Assembly (NCBI GenBank): GCA_023437305.1
Contig: JAEZGN010000008.1
Coordinates: 124,001-188,000 of the forward strand
From: Bacteroidota bacterium
GTDB taxonomy: Bacteria; Bacteroidota; Bacteroidia; Bacteroidales; Dysgonomonadaceae
Length of the DNA stretch: 64,000 nucleotides
Direction: 5' to 3'
The notes beneath the pieces were generated by a model, which was not told where the DNA came from, searched no databases, and worked only from the letters and a program-made list of their open reading frames with translations. A program made the position numbers and the translations under genes. Positions 16,002-26,700 of the stretch are shown one piece after another. Every line of letters begins with the position of its first letter. The stretch's first letter is position 1.

Positions 16002-17504
16002 TTAATATAAACGTTGTATAGAAAGGTATAATCTCCTAACATCATCACTGGTTGATGACGTATCTTTATTATCCACATTGATAAAATAATAAACACGATA
16101 CCACTTATCATCTAAATTGATGTCCATAGTTAGAACTTCCTGATTGTCGGAAGTAATTCCCGTTTGACTAGTGCGACCACTGCCTGTAATATAATCGTTA
16201 TACCCAAGGTTGGAATATATACCGTTGTCTAAGTTTACAAAACCGTTTGGTGCTAATACAATGTTTGCTCCATTAGCACGATCCACATTCGTAAGTGCTG
16301 CAAACCAGAATTTAACATTAGATGATGATATATTTACAAGTCTTGGATTAAAGCTTACAGTCCCTCCAATTCCTGAAGCAGATGCTGTGAAATACCCATC
16401 CAATCTTAATTTTCCTCCTATTACTGGTAGATTACTAGCATAATAGCTTAACCAACAATTAGCAGTTGTGCCATTGGCTCCACCACTTCCAATAGTGGAC
16501 GGAATATCATCAGCTCTATAATACACCAAATCTCCGGGAGCAATACCATCTCCGGCTCCAATAGATGCATTGCATGTTTGTCCTCCAATACTTATGGGAA
16601 AAACAGTAATATTAGGAGTGGTAACTGTTGGAGTCCCTGTAATAGTATAACTTAAAACACCAGCCCCATTACTGAAATTACCAGCAGAAAGTTTAGCAGT
16701 AAGACCATTTATCGGGCCTATTGTTTGAGCTTCATATATGCCTCCGTTTCCATTAGTATAAGGAATATTCATTGTACCCTCAAAATAGGTTCCTGAAGTA
16801 TATGTACCCGGTGTTAAAACTACACTGTTACATGTAATACTACCTATTGTGCCTGTTTCTAAAGAAGTCCCGCTTAATGTTTTCCACGAGCTTCCATCCC
16901 AAAATACATAGCCATTATATTTTAAAGTTCCTACTCCTGTATTATATACTAATAATCCTGTGGCAGGATTAGCAATAGTAATAACATCTGTCGTAGATGT
17001 CAGTGCCACTTTGGGACCAAGTATACCTTTATTTGTTACCCCCGAAATATCTAATATAGCAGAAGCATCAGGAATTATCGTTCCAATTCCTACTTTTCCC
17101 CAACGATATATAGAAGATATTTTGTCTCCCAAGGCATCTGTAGTTCCTCCAGCAGCATACCAGTCATTTATACCGGCTCCCATAGAAATCCATTTGTTGC
17201 CATCGCTGTAATAACATCCAGGAATAACATTGTTTGGAGAAGTCCCTGCTGCAGCAGTATTATAAACCACCATTCCTTTCACAAAAGTAGTCATCGGTAA
17301 AGCTGAAGTTGTACTTGTTAGAGCAACTCTAGGCAGTATAATACCTTTAGAAGCGGTTCCCGAAGCATTCTCTTTTAAATCCAGCAAGGCATTAGTATCT
17401 GGAGGATCATCTGAACCGATTGTCACCTGAGCCTTTGCAGAAAAGACTATAGTAAAAATTCCCCAAAACAGCAAAAAAATGCTTTTGATTACATGTAACT
17501 TCAT
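16002..17504 (-). CDS. exported beta-rich surface protein (500 aa)
   Basis: A Sec signal peptide (about residues 1-25, ending S-A-K-A before Q-V-T-I) is followed by a Gly/Thr/Ser/Asn-rich beta-type protein. Two related units of the pattern L-D-I/L-K … G-I-L/I … P-K/R-V-A-L-T-S-T-T … V-Y-N-T begin near residues 40 and 145; this is a common motif of Bacteroidota extracellular proteins with tail-fibre or adhesin-like character. The middle and end carry further beta-sandwich-like stretches with no named domain. It is monocistronic, on the strand opposite to the RHS operon, and lies between the integrase edge and the effector region. Confidence 0.7.
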   Translation of the reverse strand: MKLHVIKSIFLLFWGIFTIVFSAKAQVTIGSDDPPDTNALLDLKENASGTASKGIILPRVALTSTTSALPMTTFVKGMVVYNTAAAGTSPNNVIPGCYYSDGNKWISMGAGINDWYAAGGTTDALGDKISSIYRWGKVGIGTIIPDASAILDISGVTNKGILGPKVALTSTTDVITIANPATGLLVYNTGVGTLKYNGYVFWDGSSWKTLSGTSLETGTIGSITCNSVVLTPGTYTSGTYFEGTMNIPYTNGNGGIYEAQTIGPINGLTAKLSAGNFSNGAGVLSYTITGTPTVTTPNITVFPISIGGQTCNASIGAGDGIAPGDLVYYRADDIPSTIGSGGANGTTANCWLSYYASNLPVIGGKLRLDGYFTASASGIGGTVSFNPRLVNISSSNVKFWFAALTNVDRANGANIVLAPNGFVNLDNGIYSNLGYNDYITGSGRTSQTGITSDNQEVLTMDINLDDKWYRVYYFINVDNKDTSSTSDDVRRLYLSIQRLY

Positions 17505-18256
17505 TTCTTTGTAAGTTTATTAAAAAATAATTTAGACATTAACGCAATAAAAAAACGTTTGAATGGGTAAATTGTTCGTATTAAATAGATTGTGTTGAAA
17601 TATTGAATGTGTAAATTTGTATTGTCTTAAAAATCTAGAAACGCACAAAACTACAATTATTTTTGTTTCTTTTTGGAAAGAAATATTCTGGATAATTTAG
17701 GCCTATTCTAATTTATTAGGATATATTAAAAACAAGTATAATGAATATTAAAAGTATCTTTAAAATAGAATTTCCCTTAATATAAGAGAGAGAATAGACT
17801 TTATAATTAATTTCAGTTATAAAATATAGCAATAAACGGTGTTAAATTATCCGAAATGTCATTTCGAAGTATTAATAGCTTTTTTGCCGATCTTACAATG
17901 ATATATTTATTTAATTGTTTTATCTTGATGGCTATTCATCTTTTATTAGATCTTATTCTTTGTTTTTTATAATGCATTTTGAATAATTTGATATCTTTGT
18001 TTGAGAAGTATCCATAAAGAAAAGCAAGGTAAAAAGAAGGACTAATTTAACTTTTTTGACCGATTGCTTATGAAGACAAATTACTATAAAAACTCGATAT
18101 TTATCTGTATAAATCGAATAGAAGACATTCAGCACTTCTTTCCAAAACTCTTTTATCTATAACTAAAAATATGACTTTTTAATCTTTATGGACTGCACAA
18201 GAAGACACCTGGTCCTATAATTTTGAATTTACGATAATATTAATTTAAAATAAAAT
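17505..18256. other. AT-rich intergenic region between divergent genes
   Basis: About 750 bp separating the minus-strand surface protein from the plus-strand effector operon. I see no convincing ORF, RNA gene or clear TAnnTTTG box at useful spacing. It probably holds the two divergent promoters. The operon start at 18257 has a very AT-rich leader. Confidence 0.4.
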
Positions 18257-19414
18257 ATGAAAGCAATTGCACTAACATTAGCAAGTGTTTTCGGCTGTGC
18301 TTTTTCTTTGTCTGCACAACTGAACACCTCTCACAATCAATACCGCGCCGGTGATGTACTGATCAAACAGCAGGTAGAGTATGTAAACCCGGGCGAAAGC
18401 GGGACCAACAAGCTTTGGGATTTCAGTAAGCTCAAATCCGTTAATGATGAATATACTCTTACCTATTCTCTTCCCCCCTTGGAAGGAGACAGTGTATATA
18501 TACTTGGTAACACCCGTTATTTAAAGAATAAAGTATCAGACAATGAACTGATCGTTGGTACAGAACACAATACGATGTACTATTATCATTTAACAAATGA
18601 TTCTCTTTTGCAGAAAGGGCATGAAAACCCGTCGGTGGTATTAAACTATACCAGTCCTATGCTGCTGATGCATTATCCGTTAAACTACGGGCAAAGTTCT
18701 TCATCAGACTACAAATCAAAGGGAGTTTATTCCTCTACAGTGGATATTCAGACACAAGGGACAATGACTACTACAGCTGATGCTTATGGAAAGATGATCC
18801 TTCCATCGGGAGATACGCTTAGCCCTGTACTCAGGGTAAAGACCATACAAACCATCTTTGATGTAGCTCAGGAAGGCAGTTATGTGACAAGTGAGACAGA
18901 CAATGCAGGTAAGCAGCTGGAAACCTGCCGTTGGTACAGCAAAGGATATCGTTACCCTGTTTTTGAAACAATAAGGAATATCAACTTAAAAGACAGTACG
19001 GAGATTTTCAAGACTGCTTTCTTCTTTCCTCCTCAGGATCATTTGTATCTGGATACCGATCCCGAGAATCAGGCACTGCTGGATGAACTGTGGAAAGAGC
19101 CGCAAGACAACAATCAGAACACAGATAAAGGACAAGACAAAACTGTCACATTGGAAGATGTGATGACCTGCAGGCTCTATCCGAACCCGGTGGAATCTTT
19201 TTTGAACTTGGAATATGAATTAAAGGAAGATGCCAAAGTTACTTTTGAGTTATACTCGCTGGAAGGTATGCCTGTCAAGAAGATTGCATTGAAGAACAGG
19301 GCAAAAGGAACATATTATGAAACGATCGATTGTTCGTCGCTATATCCGAAGAACTATGTGTTAAGGATTACAGCTAACAATCTGTTTGTAAATGAAATTA
19401 TTATTAAAAAGTAA
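18257..19414 (+). CDS. exported protein with T9SS type A sorting domain
   Basis: 385 aa. The Sec signal peptide covers about residues 1-20 (ending S-L-S-A-Q). The central region is beta-rich and unrecognised. The last 80 residues are a type A T9SS C-terminal domain (Por_Secre_tail): R-L-Y-P-N-P-V at the start, then F-E-L-Y-S-L-E-G, and a terminal I-I-I-K-K. Such tails direct export across the outer membrane by type IX secretion and usually cell-surface attachment. It is the first gene of the effector operon (5 bp to the next gene), so a surface partner or anchor for the RHS proteins is a fair inference. Confidence 0.85.
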   Translation: MKAIALTLASVFGCAFSLSAQLNTSHNQYRAGDVLIKQQVEYVNPGESGTNKLWDFSKLKSVNDEYTLTYSLPPLEGDSVYILGNTRYLKNKVSDNELIVGTEHNTMYYYHLTNDSLLQKGHENPSVVLNYTSPMLLMHYPLNYGQSSSSDYKSKGVYSSTVDIQTQGTMTTTADAYGKMILPSGDTLSPVLRVKTIQTIFDVAQEGSYVTSETDNAGKQLETCRWYSKGYRYPVFETIRNINLKDSTEIFKTAFFFPPQDHLYLDTDPENQALLDELWKEPQDNNQNTDKGQDKTVTLEDVMTCRLYPNPVESFLNLEYELKEDAKVTFELYSLEGMPVKKIALKNRAKGTYYETIDCSSLYPKNYVLRITANNLFVNEIIIKK

Positions 19415-19419
19415 GAATT

Positions 19420-22400
19420 ATGAAAAAAAATATCTTTTTGCTTATCCTATTGTTTGTGATATTATGTATAGAAGGGCAAAATACGAATATTCAAACACGT
19501 AGTTTTCAGATTATGCCTCAAACCCCAACAACATCTCAATTTTTAAGATACGATGAACAACCTGTAAGTGAATATACAGGCATACCTAATATTTCAATAC
19601 CTATTTACAATATCCAGATAGAAGGCTTAAATATTCCCATTGAATTAAAATACCATGCAGGAGGAATAAAAGTAAATCAAGATGCCAGTTGGGTTGGTCT
19701 AGGGTGGGATTTGTCTTTGTATAGTGTTATCCAAATTATTAACGATTTGGATGACCTTTCTACCAATGAAACTAAAATCTTACCAGATTGGGTGCCAACC
19801 CCATCAAGTAGTTTTTACCAATATCCATATTACCCGATAAAACATGAGGATCTAGGATTGAGTGGATATGCCTACAGAGCTTTTCCTCAGGTAGATATGC
19901 CACAGCCAAATTCTTCATCAGTTGAAATGAAACATCATTATTGGATTTCTCCCCGTTGGTATTTCTCCGTTGATGGTGTCAGAAAAAGTTGGGAAAGATT
20001 ATTTTCTAACCAATATCAGTTTGGAGTGGACTCAGAGCCTGATATCTTTAAAATTACATTACCAGGAGTTGTTTTAAATGTTATTATGGATTTTAAATCT
20101 GGGAGGTATATAATTTTAAACAAAAAGGGATATAATGTTTCAATATCTGAAAATATATGCAAAGTTATAAATCCTGATGGAATAGAATTTCATTTTACAG
20201 ATAGAACAGAGACTAGAACAAATGCTTCAGAGTCAACATCCGGAACAATTCCTATTAAAATAAATGAAACAACTATGAAAACATGGTTAATTAGCCGTAT
20301 TGTTACACCTAAGGGCAAAGAAATAAAGTTTAACTATAGTAAAACGTCCAGTGTATATCAAAATACAATCAAAACACAGAATAAAGATGAAAGTTTTGAC
20401 CTTAGAGTTACTCAACGACCTAGTTCAGGAGTTACCCATTCCTCAATTGATATAACAACAGTATATGCTTTAGCTACCAACACGACAACAACCAAAGAAT
20501 ATCAATTATATTTAAGTTCTATAATATTTCCTGAAGGTTCAATTAATTTTTCAATATCAGATAGACAAGATTTATCCATTGTTAAGAAGTTGGATGAAAT
20601 CAAAATTAACGCTTTAGGTAATAATCTAATTAAGTCTGTGAAATTTAATTACGCATATTTTTTAGAAAAAAATGTTTCTTCAAAGCGCTTGAAACTATCA
20701 TCTGTAGTAGAAAACAATAAACTAACCTATTCTTTTACATATAATAATACCATTTTACCACCTAAAAACTCTTATGAACAAGACTATTGGGGATATCCTA
20801 ATGGTTGTACTACTAACAATTCTCTAATTCCGAATCCAGCAAGATTTAAGGCAGAATATAATAATAAAAATAACGGAAATAATTTATCTGCGAATTTGGC
20901 ATACACTAAATCGGCAATCCTCGAAAAAATTAATTATCCAACCGGAGGTAGCACTTCTTTTGATTATGAACTGAACGAATTTAATAATTACTGGGTACCG
21001 GACAAAGACTCTCTAAATAATAAAATATCAAAAGGGTATGGACTAAGAGTTAAATCAATAACTTATAATGATGGAATTAATGATATAAAGAAAACTGTGT
21101 ATCATTATGGAGAGGGAATCGCAATAATAAAGAATTCCATGATAGAAAAATTTTCCAGACAATTTATACAAAGAATTTCCGGCGATTATGATCAAATACA
21201 ACAAGATGATATTTTGAGTCTTAACACCAATGGATTCTACAGCTCTAATCCTTTAAGCTCTTTCAATGGTATAGGATATGGAAAAGTAACAAAATATAAT
21301 ATAGGTAAAACTGAAAAAAACAACGGAAAAATAGAAACTTTTTATCATAACAATCCGGATATCATACCCAAACAACCATCTAGCGGAATTAATATGGTAA
21401 CATTTATATCTACGCCAGCTTTTAAAAATAGTAGTGTTCCTGAAAATGGCATGATTAAATCAACTAGATATTTTGATAATAAAGATATTCTTATAGATGA
21501 AACAACCTATAAATATCAGAATGTGATATCTAAGCTATATTATGGAGCAAGAGTGTCTCCTTATGCTAATCATGTGATATCAGATCTTCCAGATATAGGT
21601 TCTTCCAGCCCTCGACTTACCTTAATTCCTCTTCATACAGTAGGTTTATATCCAATCTTTGATTTTGAGAGTCTGATAAACGAAAAAATTGTCAGAAAAT
21701 ATACCTTAACGGACACTCTTGAATATAAAGAAGAATATAGTTATAATTCATATGGACAAGTTATAATTAAAAGGATAGATAAAGTTTTTAATAATATTAG
21801 CCATCATTGGATTTATAAATATCCTCAAGATTTTCTAAGTGAACAAATTTATCGAGAGATGGTGAACAAAAATATTTTATCTCCTATGATCGAAGAAAAT
21901 GAGATTAATTATAAAGGAAATACAATAAATCTAAAGCGGACAAAATATAAAATAGAGAATAATATATATTTACCAGATTGTATGCAAACAAAACAAAAAT
22001 ACTTTGATGATTTTATTACAGATATAACTTTTGATAAATACGATACCAAGGGTAATGTTCAGCAAATGACAATCTTAAGTAATACTAGTACTGTTTATCT
22101 CTGGTCTTACAATTATCAATACCCTATTGCCGAGATAAAAAATGCAACATATGCTCAAATCGTAACAGCTTTGGGACAAGCTTTAATAGACCGTGTCGCA
22201 TCAGCACTTATTCCATCTGAGGCTGATATGTCGGCCATAAATGCACTACGTAATAACACGAGTACATTGAAGGGTATACAAATCACGACTTACACCTATA
22301 AACCATTAGTCGGTATATTAACCTCCACCGATCCATCGGGTATTACTACTTATTATGATTACGATAGCTTTGGACGATTAAAGGAAACATATATCTATAA

Positions 22401-22470
22401 GGATAACATTGTGAGTGCTGCAAATAAACAAATTATTCAATCATACGATTATCATTATCAAAATCAATAA
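19420..22470 (+). CDS. large exported YD-repeat protein without C-terminal RHS core
   Basis: 1016 aa with a signal peptide (M-K-K-N-I-F-L-L-I-L…, about 1-19). The early part has the Y-T-G-I-P-N-I-S-I-P-I-Y and G-L-G-W-D-L motifs found at the start of Bacteroidota SpvB/RHS-like shells, then many Tyr-rich strand repeats to the C terminus (Y-D-Y-D-S-F-G-R-L-K-E near residue 985). It has no R-Y-Y-E-S core and no separate tip. That suggests a shell or scaffold part of the effector rather than a toxin. Downstream gene spacing is 9 bp. AT content is clearly higher than in the RHS gene at 23795. Confidence 0.8.
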   Translation: MKKNIFLLILLFVILCIEGQNTNIQTRSFQIMPQTPTTSQFLRYDEQPVSEYTGIPNISIPIYNIQIEGLNIPIELKYHAGGIKVNQDASWVGLGWDLSLYSVIQIINDLDDLSTNETKILPDWVPTPSSSFYQYPYYPIKHEDLGLSGYAYRAFPQVDMPQPNSSSVEMKHHYWISPRWYFSVDGVRKSWERLFSNQYQFGVDSEPDIFKITLPGVVLNVIMDFKSGRYIILNKKGYNVSISENICKVINPDGIEFHFTDRTETRTNASESTSGTIPIKINETTMKTWLISRIVTPKGKEIKFNYSKTSSVYQNTIKTQNKDESFDLRVTQRPSSGVTHSSIDITTVYALATNTTTTKEYQLYLSSIIFPEGSINFSISDRQDLSIVKKLDEIKINALGNNLIKSVKFNYAYFLEKNVSSKRLKLSSVVENNKLTYSFTYNNTILPPKNSYEQDYWGYPNGCTTNNSLIPNPARFKAEYNNKNNGNNLSANLAYTKSAILEKINYPTGGSTSFDYELNEFNNYWVPDKDSLNNKISKGYGLRVKSITYNDGINDIKKTVYHYGEGIAIIKNSMIEKFSRQFIQRISGDYDQIQQDDILSLNTNGFYSSNPLSSFNGIGYGKVTKYNIGKTEKNNGKIETFYHNNPDIIPKQPSSGINMVTFISTPAFKNSSVPENGMIKSTRYFDNKDILIDETTYKYQNVISKLYYGARVSPYANHVISDLPDIGSSSPRLTLIPLHTVGLYPIFDFESLINEKIVRKYTLTDTLEYKEEYSYNSYGQVIIKRIDKVFNNISHHWIYKYPQDFLSEQIYREMVNKNILSPMIEENEINYKGNTINLKRTKYKIENNIYLPDCMQTKQKYFDDFITDITFDKYDTKGNVQQMTILSNTSTVYLWSYNYQYPIAEIKNATYAQIVTALGQALIDRVASALIPSEADMSAINALRNNTSTLKGIQITTYTYKPLVGILTSTDPSGITTYYDYDSFGRLKETYIYKDNIVSAANKQIIQSYDYHYQNQ

Positions 22471-22479
22471 AATAACATT

Positions 22480-23136
22480 ATGAAAAAATATATCATATTT
22501 ACAATCTACTTAATTGGTTCCATATCTCTGAGTGCTCAAACTTTATCTTCCGGTATTACGGTTTTTGACACTAGAGATATTGACGATCTTCCTAATTTCA
22601 ATAAAAAAGCCATTCGTGCAGATTTTAAGTCTAGATCTACGATTGGAGTTCCGGGAATAGGAATATACTCTAGTAATATTACAATTTCACCATGGTTTGA
22701 TAAATCCGGGAATCTTAATCATCAACTTAACTTTAATGACGGAGGTATTTATTACCGTCAGGGACATTTTGATGAAACAACTTGGCGGACATGGTCGAAA
22801 GTGTTATTAGATAAAGGTAACCAGTCTATTACTGGTAATTTAGACATTAATGGAATTATTAGAACAAAAGAAGTTAAAATAGAAGCTACAGGCTGGGCTG
22901 ATTTTGTTTTCAATAAAGAATATCAATTACCGACACTGTCTGAGGTCGAAAATCATATTAAGGAGTACAAGTGCCTGCCTGATATTCCTTCCGAATCCGA
23001 AGTCCTGAAAGATGGAATTAGTGTAGGAGAGATACAAGCGAAGCTTTTACAAAAGATCGAAGAATTAACCTTGTACATTATAAATCAGGAGAAGAGGATC
23101 ATTGATTTAGAGAAACAACTTAACAGTCAAGATTAA
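22480..23136 (+). CDS. exported tail-fibre-like protein with C-terminal coiled coil (paralogue 1)
   Basis: 218 aa with a signal peptide (about 1-19, ending S-L-S-A-Q). The middle is beta-rich with a W-F-D-K-S-G segment. The C terminus holds the Bacteroidota fibre-tail motif: A-D-F-V-F, then L-S-E-V-E, L-P-D-I-P-S-E, and a heptad coil L-L-Q-K-I-E-E-L-T-L-Y. This end is a trimerising or chaperone-like segment in fibre proteins. It is paralogous to the next gene and most similar in the last 90 residues. Both lie just before the RHS gene, pointing to an extracellular fibre that works with it. Confidence 0.8.
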   Translation: MKKYIIFTIYLIGSISLSAQTLSSGITVFDTRDIDDLPNFNKKAIRADFKSRSTIGVPGIGIYSSNITISPWFDKSGNLNHQLNFNDGGIYYRQGHFDETTWRTWSKVLLDKGNQSITGNLDINGIIRTKEVKIEATGWADFVFNKEYQLPTLSEVENHIKEYKCLPDIPSESEVLKDGISVGEIQAKLLQKIEELTLYIINQEKRIIDLEKQLNSQD

Positions 23137-23147
23137 ACATTATCATT

Positions 23148-23798
23148 ATGAAAAGAAATATATTATTAATATTTATAGTATTAAGTACATTTCCAACTTA
23201 TGGACAAGTACTTAATACAATAACTACAACAGATTGGAATAAAATAAAAAGGTCAGGTTTTTATCAAAATTTTAATAAAGTAAATGCTCCTACCTCTAAT
23301 ACAAATGCTTATTGGGGAATCAATGTATCATACGTTGAATCAGATACTGCCATATATAATGGACAGATTGCATTTATGGTGAATCACACTCCTGCTGCAA
23401 TTCCGGCAGTATACTTAAGGAGTACAGATTGGAAGGGTCAAGGTATATGGGCTAAGGTAATTCATAGCAAAGGTAATCATGCGATCGATGGAAAATTAAC
23501 AGCCAAGGAAGTGGAGGTTAAGATTAACACAGGCGCCGACTTTGTATTCTCTCCTGATTATCAGTTAAAGCCTTTATCGGAGGTGGAGTTCTTTGTAAAA
23601 GAGAACAAACACTTGCCTGAAATACCATCAGAAAAACAAATGATTGAAAATGGATTGAATGTGAACGAAATGCAGATCAAGCTTCTACAAAAGATCGAAG
23701 AGCTGACTTTGTATGTTATCGAACAGAATAAGCAGAATAAAGATCTGCAAAAGCAAATAGATGAATTAAAAGAACAACTAAAAGCCTCGCAACGATGA
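23148..23798 (+). CDS. exported tail-fibre-like protein with C-terminal coiled coil (paralogue 2)
   Basis: 216 aa with a signal peptide (about 1-19, ending T-Y-G-Q). Its central region differs from paralogue 1, while the end repeats the same motifs: A-D-F-V-F, L-S-E-V-E, L-P-E-I-P-S-E and the coil L-L-Q-K-I-E-E-L-T-L-Y. Its stop codon overlaps the start of the RHS gene in an ATGA arrangement, so the two proteins are translationally coupled and probably made in a fixed ratio. Confidence 0.8.
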   Translation: MKRNILLIFIVLSTFPTYGQVLNTITTTDWNKIKRSGFYQNFNKVNAPTSNTNAYWGINVSYVESDTAIYNGQIAFMVNHTPAAIPAVYLRSTDWKGQGIWAKVIHSKGNHAIDGKLTAKEVEVKINTGADFVFSPDYQLKPLSEVEFFVKENKHLPEIPSEKQMIENGLNVNEMQIKLLQKIEELTLYVIEQNKQNKDLQKQIDELKEQLKASQR

Positions 23799-26700
23799 AA
23801 CAATTATTTACCATCATATCCTTTTATCTGATCAGTTTAGGGTTAACGAGTCAGGTAAGCATTACCTTAGAGACACCGCAAGCTACAGGTGGCACTCAGA
23901 CAGCTTGCCAGACAATCAGTCTTTTGCCCGGCTTCAGTTTCAAAGCCACCAGCACATCGGGAGGTCTTACTTTAAGGGTGAATCCTTCGACCTGCGATCC
24001 TTATGCGGGTCAAGCCTCTTCGGTGAGTACATCCCAAAACTATATCCAGACCAAGACCTATACGGCGGATGATGGCAGCCGTTACATGGAAGCCATTCAG
24101 TATTTCGACGGATTGGGACGTCCCGTGCAGACCATACAGCGAGGAGTTACCCCTCAGGCAGCCGACCTTGTGACTTATCAGGAGTATGACCCTTTCGGAC
24201 GAGAAGACCGTTCGTGGCTTCCGGCAGTAGCTGCGGGTAATAACGGTGCTTACATGCCATTGGCTAACTATAAAGCAAATGCGATGGCTACTTACAGGAG
24301 TACCACCTATAATGCTGCATCGGATTCGGTGGCTTACAGCCGTCCTGTTTATGAAGCCTCCCCCCTAAACCGTGTACTCGAGCAATATGCACCGGGGGCA
24401 GACTGGCATAAAAACGGGAAAGGCGTAAAGACTGAATACAAAACCAATATTGCAGGAAATGCAACCCTGAACTGTATTCTATACCTAGCAGGCGGTACAA
24501 ACCAAAGTCCCACTTTGACAAAAAACGGAAACTATGCCACCGGGCAGCTGTATGTAACAGAGGTTAAGGATGAAGACGGGCATGCCTCCTATGAGTTTAA
24601 AGACAAACTGGGACAAATTGTACTGACCCGACAGATGGAAGGAAGCACTGCACACGATACCTATTATGTATACAATGATTTCGGCAACCTTTGTTTTGTA
24701 CTGCCCCCACGTATCAACGATGAAGGCATAGCACAAGCCAAACTCGACCAGTTGGGCTACCAGTATAAATATGACGACCGCAACCGCTGTATCTGGAAAC
24801 GACTGCCAGGTTGTGAGCCTATATACTATGTCTACGACAAGGCTGACCGCCTGATCTTCACCCAAGACGGTGAACAACGGGCAAAGACTTCGTCTCCCGA
24901 ATGGACTTTTAATAAATATGATGCCTTCGGTCGGTTGATTATATCAGGGATATATCCATCCTCTGCATCACATGCAAGTCTAATAACTAAATGTAAAGAT
25001 ATTGTAGTAACAGAAAAAATAGACCCGAATAAATATTATGGGTATACATGGAATATTCTACCTGAAGTAGTCTACACCGGCTCTATGATAATTAACTATT
25101 ATGATGCATATGATGCATTTCCCAACAATACCCAAATCAACTATAGGGAATTACTAAAATATACAGAAAAGAGCGGATACGGACAGAGGTATATCAACAA
25201 CGGTCTGCAATTAAATACACCCAAAGGACAGCTGACAGCAACACGTGCAAGAAGCCTCATGCCTGATGGAAGTATGGAGGTTGGTACTGTTTCAATGTTA
25301 TACTATGATAATCGTGGTCGTTTAATTCAAACTAAGTCAACGAACCATTTAGGAGGAGTAGACGAAGAGTACATCGCCTATAACTTTACCGGTCAGCCTA
25401 CGAAGAAAATGCATATTCATACCAAAGATGCCAATGGAGGGGGAAAACAAACTGAGATATATGCCTATACCTACGACCATGCCGGTCGTCTGTTGAAAAC
25501 CAGCCATCAGCTCAATGGGGCGGCAGTTGTGACTCTTGCTGAAAATACCTATGACGAACTGGGCAGACTCAAAAACAATCAAAAGGGAGGTCTCGCCTCG
25601 TCCAAAACAACTTACGGTTACAACATCCGTTCGTGGACAAAATCGATCGCCAGTCCGCTGTTTAGTCAGACATTGTATTACAACGATAAGGTAACGGCAC
25701 ATAGCTATTCAGACTATGAATCCGCCTACAATGGCAATATATCGGGTATGGAATGGCAGCTGCAAGGCGAAAGCAAAAGAAGCTACAGGTTTAAATATGA
25801 TAACCTGTCACGCCTTCTGCATGCTGCATACAATGGAGTAACCTCCGGCGGAATGTACAATACCTCCTACAGCTACGATAAGCATGGGAATATAACAGGC
25901 TTGAACCGGATAGGAAAGACAAGTGCTGTGAATTATGCGTTGGTTGATAACATGACTCTGACTTATGCGGGTAATCAGATGATTCATGTGGCAGATGGTG
26001 TAAAGAACTTTGCTTATGCCCCGTCGGCAGACTTTAAGGATGTGCCCAATGCTCCGGGTGTTGTTGAATACACTTATAACAAGAATGGCGCAATGAACAA
26101 AGATTTGAATAAAGGGATAACTGAAATTCAGTATAATTCATTAAATTTACCCCGAGCTATAGAGATAGCCAACCCGAGCGTAAAAGGTCGTATCAAGTAC
26201 ACGTACTCGGCCGCAGGGGTAAAACTCAGAACAGTTCATGAAACAGACATGAATGTGCAGAATGCCACAGTAATGGCAGTGGCTCCATTCTCGACAGAAA
26301 CAACCAATACGGAAACAACCGATTATGTGGGTAATGTTATCTATAAAGACAATGTCTTGAATAGGATACTGGTTGACGGAGGATATATAGAAGGAGGGGT
26401 GTATCATTACTATATGACTGACCATTTGGGAAACAACCGAGTGGTGGTAAATGCAAGCGGTACGGTAACCCAAAGAAACCATTACTATCCGTTTGGAACA
26501 GCCTTTGCTGAAAATACTACGGATGAACAGAAGAAGCAGCCGTACAAATACAATGGCAAGGAACTCGATCAAATGCACGGTTTGAACCTGTATGACTACT
26601 CGGCAAGGTATTATGAAAGTGCGGTGGGAAGGTTTACAACGGTCGATCCACATGCAGAAAATTATTACAGTTGGAGTCCATATGTATACTGTGCGAATAA

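Noticed and set aside
17953..18135. 60-codon minus-strand frame upstream of the effector operon
   Set aside because: Low-complexity, no RBS and no neighbour relation; more likely part of the promoter region.
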